This document shows, one piece after another, positions 1-5,823 of a stretch of 25,713 bases of DNA (its first letter is position 1; every line of letters starts with the position of its first letter). A program made the translations under genes and the position numbers. Under the pieces are notes generated by a model. That model saw only the letters and a list, made by a program, of their open reading frames with translations, searched no databases and was not told where the DNA came from. Source of the DNA: S010-25 sp964441285 (GTDB taxonomy: Bacteria; Pseudomonadota; Gammaproteobacteria; SZUA-229); assembly GCA_964441285.1 (NCBI GenBank), contig CAYTUK010000021.1, forward strand, positions 1-25,713, in the 5' to 3' direction.

Positions 1-109
1 CCCATTGTTAAAGACACGCGGTGAATACATCCCTGTAGACTCGACACCCGCATCCCTGCGACTGACGGTCTTGAACAATGGGTAGCCTTTTCATCTGTAC
101 TGTTAGTAA
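1..109 (+). repeat. Hairpin repeat element, copy 1 (cut by window edge)
   Basis: The arms CCCATTGTT (1-9) and AACAATGGG (74-82) are perfect reverse complements and enclose a centre at 14-70. That 57-nt centre aligns without gaps to the centre of a second copy at 5705-5761, with 45 of 57 positions identical by eye. The arms of the two copies are unrelated in sequence. To the right of the stem both copies share a TTCATC...CTG...AGTAA segment ending 15-25 bases before a start codon. The left outer part of this copy lies outside the window. Function is unknown; a REP- or MITE-like interspersed repeat is the most likely class. Confidence 0.7.
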
Positions 110-126
110 ACGATACGAATAAAGTT

Positions 127-930
127 ATGCGTAATAATACTCCGGATATTCTACTGAAAATATTGCAACGTAAACGGCAGGAAATTGCTGAGCGTACAGC
201 AATCACTTCAATCGACACAATGAAACAACGCATTAAAAATGCGGATCAGACGCGTGGTTTTATTGCTGCAATCGAAGCGAAAATACAGCAACAAAAGCCA
301 GCGGTAATTGCCGAGATTAAACAAGCATCGCCCAGCAAAGGGCGCTTGCGTGAAAACTTTGTTCCTGCTGAAATTGCCGACAGTTATGCTACTCACGGTG
401 CAGCCTGCCTTTCTATCCTGACTGACCACGATTTTTTTCAGGGGCATGAAGATTATCTCAAACAGGCAAGAGCTGCCTGCCAACTTCCGGTAATACGCAA
501 AGATTTTATAATTGATCCCTATCAGGTCTATGAAGCCAGAGCGATTAATGCAGACTGTATTTTATTAATTGTTGCCGCGCTGAATGACACCCTGTTACAT
601 AAGCTGTTGTCATTGGCGAAAAAATTGACGATGGATGTATTGATGGAAGTGCATGATGAAGCAGAAATGCAGCGCGCGCTGAACACCTCTGCAAAACTGA
701 TCGGTATTAATAATCGAAATTTGCGCACCTTTGAAACTTCGCTGGAAACAACCCTGCGCATGCTAAAGAGTGTGCCGGGTGATAGAATACTGGTTACCGA
801 AAGTGGCATTCATACAGTTGAAGATGTGCAATACATGCGGCAACATGATGTGCATGCTTTTCTGGTGGGAGAGGCCTTTATGCGCGTAGCACAACCGGGC
901 GAAAAACTCGCCGAGTTATTTGCAATTTAA
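127..930 (+). CDS. trpC: Indole-3-glycerol phosphate synthase
   Basis: This cytoplasmic enzyme closes the indole ring in tryptophan synthesis, converting carboxyphenylaminodeoxyribulose phosphate to indole-glycerol phosphate with loss of CO2 and water. The 267-residue product is a full-length single-domain TIM barrel. Visible family motifs are AEIKQASPSKG (Glu63, Lys65), RKDF (Lys125), MEVHDE (Glu174) and GINNRNL (194-199), which match the known catalytic and phosphate-binding positions. There is no fused TrpF domain, unlike the enterobacterial protein. The ATG is preceded by only a weak ribosome site. The upstream 126 bases hold a repeat element rather than the end of trpD, so a usual trpD-trpC junction, if present, has been spread apart. 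The OsmC-like gene follows after 17 bases and is probably cotranscribed. Confidence 0.96.
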   Translation: MRNNTPDILLKILQRKRQEIAERTAITSIDTMKQRIKNADQTRGFIAAIEAKIQQQKPAVIAEIKQASPSKGRLRENFVPAEIADSYATHGAACLSILTDHDFFQGHEDYLKQARAACQLPVIRKDFIIDPYQVYEARAINADCILLIVAALNDTLLHKLLSLAKKLTMDVLMEVHDEAEMQRALNTSAKLIGINNRNLRTFETSLETTLRMLKSVPGDRILVTESGIHTVEDVQYMRQHDVHAFLVGEAFMRVAQPGEKLAELFAI

Positions 931-947
931 AGTAGGTAAGAAACAAG

Positions 948-1379
948 ATGAAAGCAACCGTAAAATGGCTTGATAACATGGCCTTCGTTGGCGAAACGGA
1001 AAGTGGACATGCTGTCGTAATGGATGGGCCGCCGGAAAGTGGCGGGCGAAATCTGGGGGTTCGACCAATGGAAATGGTACTGCTGGGCATGGGGGGCTGT
1101 ACTGCCTTTGATGTTGTATTAATTCTAAAAAAAGCGCGCCAGCAAATCAGTGATTGCCAGGTTGAACTCAGTGCGGAGCGTGCGACGGAAATACCCAAAG
1201 TGTTTACAAAGATCCATGCGCATTATGTCATCAAAGGAAAAAATCTCGACCCCAGGCGGGTGGCTAAAGCGGTGGACTTAACGGCCGAAAAATACTGTTC
1301 GGTATCAATCATGCTGTCCAGCTCTGTTGAAATAAGCCATGACTTTGAAATTATCGAGGAAGAGAGTAGCCGCCGCTAA
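948..1379 (+). CDS. OsmC/Ohr-family protein (YhfA-like)
   Basis: The 143-residue product belongs to the OsmC/Ohr fold. It carries the two conserved cysteines of the family: Cys51 in GMGGCTAFD and Cys117 in EKYCSVS. In OsmC and Ohr these reduce organic peroxides with thiol cofactors. The sequence is closer to the YhfA-type branch, whose substrate is not well defined, so peroxidase activity is an inference from the cysteine pair. The protein has no signal peptide and should be cytoplasmic. The gene follows trpC by 17 bases and faces coq7. From general knowledge, trpC, an osmC-like gene and coq7 are near neighbours in Pseudomonas, where crp and speD lie between; neither is present here. Confidence 0.88.
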   Translation: MKATVKWLDNMAFVGETESGHAVVMDGPPESGGRNLGVRPMEMVLLGMGGCTAFDVVLILKKARQQISDCQVELSAERATEIPKVFTKIHAHYVIKGKNLDPRRVAKAVDLTAEKYCSVSIMLSSSVEISHDFEIIEEESSRR

Positions 1380-1439
1380 ACAATAATACACACAGGCTGA
1401 CAGCCATGAACCAGACGTATCCTTTTTGCACGCACTATT

Positions 1440-1476
1440 AACACGCACTGTTACATGTGCGTACTCAGCGTGTTTT
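1440..1476. terminator. Possible hairpin between convergent genes
   Basis: AACACGC (1440-1446) pairs with GCGTGTT (1468-1474), and a smaller GCAC/GTGC stem lies inside. A short T run follows on the plus strand. The hairpin sits between the convergent OsmC-like gene and coq7, where a shared terminator would be expected, and touches the coq7 stop codon. The T run is short, so the call is weak. Confidence 0.35.
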
Positions 1477-2113
1477 AGATGTAATAAGTGGACGTGGTCA
1501 TTACTTTTGCCATTGCTGTCATCAGTTTTTTTACCGGGAAAGGTAACTCAGCGGCACCGCTATCAATAGCGGTAGTTGCGTGTCTGGCTTCATCCGTTTT
1601 CATCTGTTGCAAGATGGCGCGACTTCGGTTGTCCTTTTCAGGTAATTGCTCGAGGTGAGACTGTAGATGTCTGACTACCTGGTACTCGGTTTCAGCGAGA
1701 AAACCCAGGCTCCATTTATCCCCCAGCACGCCAGCAAAGGCACCAATTGCAAATGAGCCGGTGTACCAGATCGGATTAAGAAAACTGGTGTGCTGGCCCA
1801 GTTCCTGTAGACGTAGATGTGTCCATTTTAGGTGGTCGTTTTCTTCGGTCGCCGCTTGTTGCAGTTTCTGTCGAATAACCGGATCTTTGGCGGTTAGAGT
1901 CTGACCCTGGTAAAGTGCTTGCGCCGAGACTTCGCCGCTGTGGTTCACGCGCATTAACCCGGTGACATGCCGGCGTTCATTTTTATTAAAATCGGTATCA
2001 TCAATCCCTTTGGCCGGGTAATCTCGTGCAGTGGTTGTACCCGTGCTGGCAAAGGTGCGCAATGCGTTGTCAAACTGAGTAATAAACTGGTCAAAGGGGC
2101 TGTAATGTCTCAT
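1475..2113 (-). CDS. coq7: 3-demethoxyubiquinol 3-hydroxylase
   Basis: Coq7/CatA-type diiron monooxygenase of ubiquinone synthesis, which hydroxylates demethoxyubiquinol at the membrane surface. The 212-residue product shows the expected ferritin-like ligand sets: Glu61 in NHSGEVSAQ, Glu91 and His94 in EENDH, Glu143 in ETEYQVV, and Glu175 and His178 in DEARHA. The hydrophobic stretch around residues 114-140 fits the membrane-contact region. It is the oxygen-dependent enzyme, so the organism uses oxygen at least part of the time. The ATG has a purine run (AAGAG) directly against it, too close for an ideal ribosome site, but no better start exists and length agrees with the family. The gene is convergent with the OsmC-like gene. 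Confidence 0.95.
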   Translation of the reverse strand: MRHYSPFDQFITQFDNALRTFASTGTTTARDYPAKGIDDTDFNKNERRHVTGLMRVNHSGEVSAQALYQGQTLTAKDPVIRQKLQQAATEENDHLKWTHLRLQELGQHTSFLNPIWYTGSFAIGAFAGVLGDKWSLGFLAETEYQVVRHLQSHLEQLPEKDNRSRAILQQMKTDEARHATTAIDSGAAELPFPVKKLMTAMAKVMTTSTYYI

Positions 2114-2299
2114 CTCTTAATAATGCCGCTATCTCGGCGAGGATGCAATGCCTGCATCGTATTATTAAATTATTATGCCATGATCCCTGCGTTCGCGTTA
2201 ATCTTCTATACGGCAGGCGGTTACAGTAATACCCTCCCCAAAAAACTTATACCACTGATCATTAACGGGGCGGTAGGGATAAAAAATTTAATCTTTTAA

Positions 2300-2395
2300 G
2301 CGGTCTGGTATAGCTATATTGATAAGGAAGACATTGATGAAATTATCGACCGGCATCTTCTCGGTGGGCAGATTGTGGAAAGATTGTTAATTTAA
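2300..2395 (+). pseudogene. C-terminal remnant of a [2Fe-2S] ferredoxin-like protein
   Basis: Reading 2300-2395 in frame gives AVWYSYIDKEDIDEIIDRH followed by LLGGQIVERLLI and a stop. This closely resembles the C-terminus of the small thioredoxin-like [2Fe-2S] ferredoxin family (COG3411 type), whose members end with a VWY-Y-D-DIDEII-HL-G-VERL pattern. The codon just before the fragment, TAA at 2297-2299, is an in-frame stop, and no cysteine-bearing N-terminal part is visible upstream in any frame. The piece is therefore a decayed or truncated gene. Identification rests on pattern recall, not a search. Confidence 0.7.
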
Positions 2396-2507
2396 TGACA
2401 GTAACAGCGGATTAATGAACTAAAAGGTAAAACTGCTCTCTTAGAGTAACATTGAATGCTAATCAGTAAGGATTAGAAAAAATAACGTAGTTAAGATACC
2501 AAAAGAC

Positions 2508-2539
2508 TTGACAAGATAGTAAAAATATTAGAATATACT
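2508..2539 (+). promoter_or_regulatory. Possible sigma-70 promoter
   Basis: A perfect TTGACA (2508-2513) is followed by TATACT (2534-2539). The 20-base spacing is longer than ideal; the alternative -10 at 17 bases (GAATAT, 2531-2536) matches poorly. It points toward the terminator at 2604-2632. Confidence 0.35.
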
Positions 2540-2545
2540 AATACA

Positions 2546-2632
2546 TTTAACGGAACTGAGTGTTTTTTCATATTTCCTCCATCCTCCCTTTGGTGGTAAT
2601 TTTGGCGCGGTTCCCTTCCGCGCCTTTTTTTT
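2546..2632 (+). ncRNA. Candidate small RNA
   Basis: No convincing plus-strand reading frame lies here, yet the segment has a promoter-like box upstream and a strong rho-independent terminator at its 3' end, so a transcript of about 85-90 nt is predicted. It carries CCTCC twice (2576-2580 and near 2584) and a TTCCCTT loop, sequences able to pair with ribosome binding sites, as seen in some regulatory RNAs. The 5' end is a guess from the promoter. No match to a known RNA family was recognised. Confidence 0.35.
2604..2632 (+). terminator. Rho-independent terminator
   Basis: A 7-bp GC-rich stem GGCGCGG (2604-2610) / CCGCGCC (2618-2624) with loop TTCCCTT is followed by eight T residues. It acts on the plus strand; no T run follows on the minus strand. 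No intact plus-strand gene ends nearby, so it belongs either to a small RNA or to the decayed gene upstream. Confidence 0.75.
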
Positions 2633-2990
2633 GCCTGGTGACAAACCAGAGCTTTCAAAAATCTCACACAGTGATGTTGGATAAAGATCGTATTTTACTA
2701 ATTTATGGTTATATTGTAGTTTGATCAGGCGATTAGGGCTATTTAATAGCGCTGAGTAGTGCTCCCCGATAGCAAGTCCTGCCAAAATAGGTTGGCAATT
2801 AACATAGATAAACGAACATTGGCAATTCCAGATGCGGGTCTAAAAAGTAGGTTGTATAGCCCAGGATTACAAGTTACTAAGGTGGTGTAAGTTGAATGTG
2901 CCGCTGTGGTTAAATAATGCGAATGCTTTTCTATAAAATAGCCTGGGATGGTTAAGGAGTAATTATTTTTTAGAAGAGTGCATAAATCAC
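2633..2990. other. Intergenic stretch without a recognised gene
   Basis: No reading frame with family resemblance, RNA gene or strong hairpin was seen. TTGGCAATT occurs twice (near 2793 and 2820). Together with the ferredoxin remnant upstream, this stretch looks like decaying intergenic DNA between coq7 and rplM. Confidence 0.5.
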
Positions 2991-3019
2991 TTGTCTGTGG
3001 CGCATATTTTCTGTAATAT
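2991..3019 (+). promoter_or_regulatory. Probable rplM-rpsI promoter
   Basis: TTGTCT (2991-2996) and TATAAT-like TAATAT (3014-3019) are separated by exactly 17 bases. The predicted start near 3026 gives a leader of about 70 nt before rplM, consistent with leader-mediated control known for this operon in other bacteria. Confidence 0.65.
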
Positions 3020-3094
3020 TCGGCCTCTTTGTCGAGCGGTCTGTTTCGGCGTAATATTTAATGTATGAGAGCTACAATGAAAACCGGATCTACA

Positions 3095-3523
3095 ATGAGA
3101 ACCATGAGTGCTAAAGCTGAAAACGTAAAACGCGACTGGTTTTTGGTGAATGCTGAAGGTAAGACACTGGGGCGTCTGGCAACTGAAATCGCCCGGCGTT
3201 TACGCGGCAAACACAAAACAATTTATACTCCGCATGTTGATACCGGCGACTATATCGTGGTTATCAATGCGGAAAAAATACGTGTTAGCGGCAATAAAGC
3301 CAAAGATAAAATATACTATCATCACTCAGGTTACATGGGTGGTTTGAAAGAAACCAACTTTACAGATATGATTAAACGCGCACCTGAGCGCGTAATCGAA
3401 ATTGCTGTAAAAGGTATGTTGCCTAAAACACCTTTGGGACGAACAATGTATCGTAAATTAAAAGTCTATGCAGGTGCCGAGCATCAGCATGCGGCACAGC
3501 AGCCACAACCGCTGGAAATATAG
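3095..3523 (+). CDS. rplM: Large-subunit ribosomal protein uL13
   Basis: Early-assembly protein of the 50S ribosomal subunit. From the ATG at 3095 the product is 142 residues, the length of the E. coli protein, and begins MRTMSAKAENVKRDWF, aligning with the usual MKTF-AK---VKRDW start. Family signatures include GRLATEIARRLRGKHK, TPHVDTGDYIVVINAEK, YYHHSGYMGG and MLPKTPLGR. The reading frame stays open to ATGs at 3065 and 3077. The 3077 start has a GAGAG site five bases upstream, while 3095 has GGA six bases upstream. The two later start regions are an imperfect 18-bp tandem duplication, so both may be used. The rpsI gene follows after 71 bases as in other bacteria. Confidence 0.97.
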   Translation: MRTMSAKAENVKRDWFLVNAEGKTLGRLATEIARRLRGKHKTIYTPHVDTGDYIVVINAEKIRVSGNKAKDKIYYHHSGYMGGLKETNFTDMIKRAPERVIEIAVKGMLPKTPLGRTMYRKLKVYAGAEHQHAAQQPQPLEI

Positions 3524-3594
3524 TTTAATAACGTATCCAGCTTTATAAAAAGTCTTCTTTAAAATTATTCACCAGATTATTTAAAAGGTTCATC

Positions 3595-3984
3595 ATGGCA
3601 GAACAGTATTACGCAACAGGTCGACGCAAAACATCAAGTGCACGCGTATTTTTAAGTGTAGGAGCAGGTAGTATCGTTGTAAACGGGAAACCACTGGATG
3701 AATTTTTCGGTCGCGAAACCGCGCGTATGATTGTGCGCCAGCCACTGGATGTGGTGGATATGAAAAATAGCGTAGATATTAATATTACAGTAACTGGCGG
3801 CGGCATCTCTGGTCAGGCCGGTGCGATCCGGCATGGCATTACCCGCGCATTGATGGCGTATGATGAATCTTATCGCCCACCGTTGCGTAAGGCTGGATTT
3901 GTAACCCGGGATGCACGGAAAGTTGAGCGTAAGAAAGTGGGTTTACGCAAAGCGCGTCGTGCGACACAGTTCTCGAAACGTTAA
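3595..3984 (+). CDS. rpsI: Small-subunit ribosomal protein uS9
   Basis: Protein of the 30S head whose C-terminal tail reaches the P-site tRNA. The 129-residue product is full length and begins with the usual Tyr-Tyr-x-Thr-Gly-Arg-Arg-Lys motif. GGGISGQAGAIRHGI and the basic end with QFSKR are diagnostic; the final Lys-Arg is the part that contacts tRNA. An AAAGG ribosome site precedes the ATG. It forms an operon with rplM, and a strong terminator follows at 4079-4100. In many gammaproteobacteria petABC comes next; here a porin gene does. Confidence 0.98.
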   Translation: MAEQYYATGRRKTSSARVFLSVGAGSIVVNGKPLDEFFGRETARMIVRQPLDVVDMKNSVDINITVTGGGISGQAGAIRHGITRALMAYDESYRPPLRKAGFVTRDARKVERKKVGLRKARRATQFSKR

Positions 3985-4078
3985 TGATAATCGGAATTTA
4001 ATTACCAGGATTTAATAACCCCAGTCTAACAACTGGGCTCGATCATTAATCCGAGCCGCTGAAAACATATTCAACAGC

Positions 4079-4100
4079 CCCTGCTTGCAGGGTTTTTTTT
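4079..4100 (+). terminator. Terminator of the rplM-rpsI operon
   Basis: CCCTGC (4079-4084), loop TT, GCAGGG (4087-4092), then eight T residues. The stretch between the rpsI stop and this hairpin contains two more small stems (CCCAGT/ACTGGG and GGCTCG/CGAGCC near 4020-4056). Confidence 0.85.
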
Positions 4101-4174
4101 GATCCTGAAATCAATCCTGAAAAACGTATTGGTCAATGTGGCTGTTTGACGGCAGTTGTTATGATTGAAAATAG

Positions 4175-4191
4175 ATTATTTCTGAAATAAT
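4175..4191. promoter_or_regulatory. AT-rich palindrome upstream of porin promoter
   Basis: ATTATTT (4175-4181) and AATAAAT's mirror AAATAAT (4185-4191) are perfect 7-bp inverted repeats with a 3-base spacer. The site centres about 50 bases before the -35 box of the porin promoter, a position suited to an activator or repressor. The binding protein is unknown. Confidence 0.35.
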
Positions 4192-4232
4192 AGTGGTAAA
4201 CAGAGACAGAGTGAATTAATGTGTGATTTCAC

Positions 4233-4260
4233 TTGCAATTTAAAGAGATCTGAATATACT
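4233..4260 (+). promoter_or_regulatory. Probable porin promoter
   Basis: TTGCAA (4233-4238) and TATACT (4255-4260) with a 16-base spacer. Transcription from about 4267 would produce a 180-nt leader before the porin gene. Confidence 0.6.
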
Positions 4261-4266
4261 GCGCTT

Positions 4267-4445
4267 AATCTTTCGTGCTTGAGTGTCTGAATATAACAGG
4301 AACCTGTATAGAAGATTCGTGTAGTTGCTTCGGCTTTTTAAGATGAGGCAAACCGCTTTCATTGGGGGAAGCAAAAAAAGTGGCTACATGGTAATTTTGT
4401 AATTATAGCTATGATCATAAAAAACTAATGCAGGAGTCTTGCATA
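4267..4445 (+). promoter_or_regulatory. Long untranslated leader of the porin gene
   Basis: About 180 bases lie between the predicted transcription start and the porin ATG and hold no gene. A hairpin forms from GCTTTC (4355-4360) and GGAAGC (4367-4372), followed by a run of seven A. AGGAG (4432-4436) is the ribosome site, nine bases before the ATG. Long leaders on porin mRNAs are often targets of small RNAs; that role is inferred here. No known riboswitch could be matched. Confidence 0.4.
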
Positions 4446-5549
4446 ATGAAAAAATCGATATTATCCCTTGCCGTTGTGGCAGGTCTGGTTGCGGCCGTAC
4501 CTGCGCAGGCAAAAGTAAAAGTAAAATGGTTTGGTTTTACCCAAATCACTGCAGCACAAAAAAGTCAGAATAAAAATAAAGATGGTGCGCTTGCTGGCAC
4601 CGTATTTGGTGCCGACCGGATTCGTTTTGGCTTTAAAATGAAAGACGGCCCTATCTTTGCTAAATTGCAGGTAGATGCGAATCAAGCTGGTAAAAAAACA
4701 ACTGGTCAAACTTTACCGCCCTTTATTAAAGATGCCGTTGCCGGTTATAAACTGAATAATGCGGTTAAGATTAGCGCGGGTCAGTTTAAAACCCCACTGG
4801 GTATGGACTTTAATGTTTCCGGTAAAAAACTCGACATTACCAAACGTGGTATGGAGAAGAAGCTGGTTCTCGAACGTGCTATTGGTGTAATGGTTAGTGG
4901 TCGTAAAATTGCCCACGGTGGTTTTGGTTATGATGTTTTTATGGGTAATAATGCAACCCGTGGCAATGCAAGTTTTAAAGTACCTAGCGCTGCTGCCGCA
5001 GGTAACGGTAATTCCTATGTGGGTCGTGTGATGTACAATATGGGTCGCATGATGCACGTTGAAGCCGCTTATGGTGTTGATGAAGGTGATGGTAGAACAA
5101 ACCCTGGCCAATCGAACTATAATGTCTATGATCTTGGCATGCGTGTTCATATGGGACCCAATACAATCAAGGCTGAATATATTGATGGTCGCAATGTTAA
5201 AGGCATGAGTAATAACAATGAAAAAGTCTGGTATATTCATTACGGTTTTATGTTAAACCGGCATGCTGAACTGGTTGCCCGTTATTACAAAGCAGACCAA
5301 AATTATCAGACGAGTACTGGTACGGTCACGATCAACAATGTCACAACCGCTCGAGCTACAAGTGCTAATCTGACTAATCTTTATCTGGGTGCGAACTTCT
5401 TCCTCGGTAACAGTAAAACCAATGGTCGGGTACAGATTAACTATGTAATTACTACGGGTGATGATTCTGCTGGTGTAACTCAGTACAATGGTGTTGCAAA
5501 AGGCTTTACGGATAATACCGTGCTAGCTCAATATCAGGTTTCATTCTAA
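4446..5549 (+). CDS. Outer membrane porin, probably phosphate-selective O/P-like
   Basis: The 367-residue product begins with a classical signal peptide (MKKSILSLAVVAGLVAAVPA-QA, cleavage after residue 22) and ends with Phe in QYQVSF, the usual C-terminal signature for outer membrane barrel assembly. The body alternates polar and hydrophobic residues and is rich in Gly, Asn, Tyr and Lys, as in beta-barrels. The segment AGQFKTPLGMDFNVSG followed by LERAIG resembles the Porin_O_P family (phosphate/polyphosphate porins OprO/OprP). Substrate cannot be fixed from sequence, though the many lysines suggest anion preference. The start at 4446 is chosen over the ATG at 4428 because AGGAG lies inside the longer frame and the signal peptide begins at 4446. 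A strong terminator follows. Confidence 0.8.
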   Translation: MKKSILSLAVVAGLVAAVPAQAKVKVKWFGFTQITAAQKSQNKNKDGALAGTVFGADRIRFGFKMKDGPIFAKLQVDANQAGKKTTGQTLPPFIKDAVAGYKLNNAVKISAGQFKTPLGMDFNVSGKKLDITKRGMEKKLVLERAIGVMVSGRKIAHGGFGYDVFMGNNATRGNASFKVPSAAAAGNGNSYVGRVMYNMGRMMHVEAAYGVDEGDGRTNPGQSNYNVYDLGMRVHMGPNTIKAEYIDGRNVKGMSNNNEKVWYIHYGFMLNRHAELVARYYKADQNYQTSTGTVTINNVTTARATSANLTNLYLGANFFLGNSKTNGRVQINYVITTGDDSAGVTQYNGVAKGFTDNTVLAQYQVSF

Positions 5550-5572
5550 ATCTGTTTAAGTCAGTGATGATT

Positions 5573-5603
5573 AAAAGCGGAATCTTCGGGTTCCGCTTTT
5601 TTT
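5573..5603 (+). terminator. Terminator of the first porin gene
   Basis: A 12-bp stem from AAAAGCGGAATC (5573-5584) to GGTTCCGCTTTT (5589-5600), including one G-U pair, closes on a TTCG tetraloop and is followed by more T residues. It lies 24 bases after the porin stop. Confidence 0.92.
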
Positions 5604-5676
5604 ATGGTTTAATTTATCGTTGGACAGGCATTCGTGTATAATCGATCCACTAAATATTTCACATGTATGACTGAAA

Positions 5677-5800
5677 CGGATGGAACGACAACTTATTATT
5701 CAAAACACGCTGTCCATCCATCCATGTAATCTCGATGCCCGCTTCCCTGCGGATGACGGTCTTTGAATATAAGTTGTCGTTTCATCCGTCCTGTGAGTAA
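5677..5800 (+). repeat. Hairpin repeat element, copy 2 (complete)
   Basis: The left arm 5677-5704 and right arm 5762-5788 are near-perfect reverse complements over about 27 bp, with one G-T pair and one bulged base; the arms share CGGATG at the outside and TTCAAA at the inside. They enclose a 57-nt centre at 5705-5761 that is about 79 percent identical, without gaps, to the centre of copy 1 (14-70). The centre holds a small stem CCGC-TTCCCT-GCGG, followed by GACGGTC. The element ends near AGTAA at 5800, 24 bases before a porin start codon. Between the copies the arms differ while the pairing is kept. Confidence 0.75.
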
Positions 5801-5823
5801 CTTTATATAAAGAGTCCGGTTCA

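Noticed and set aside
2528..2785. An 85-codon minus-strand frame.
   Set aside because: Part of it (KKKARKGTAP) is just the reverse reading of the terminator hairpin and T run. No family resemblance, and the start lacks a ribosome site.
4219..4233. CRP-like site before the porin promoter (TGTGATTTCAC).
   Set aside because: The spacing between half-sites is two bases instead of six, so it does not fit the CRP consensus.
4345..4385. Possible c-di-GMP (GEMM-I) riboswitch in the porin leader, because of GGCAAACC followed by a stem.
   Set aside because: The diagnostic GACGCAAAGCC segment, the second stem and the tetraloop receptor are absent; only the opening matches.
4713..5240. A 175-codon frame antisense to the first porin.
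   Set aside because: It mirrors a beta-barrel gene with biased codons, and its His/Thr/Ile-rich product looks like an antisense artefact.
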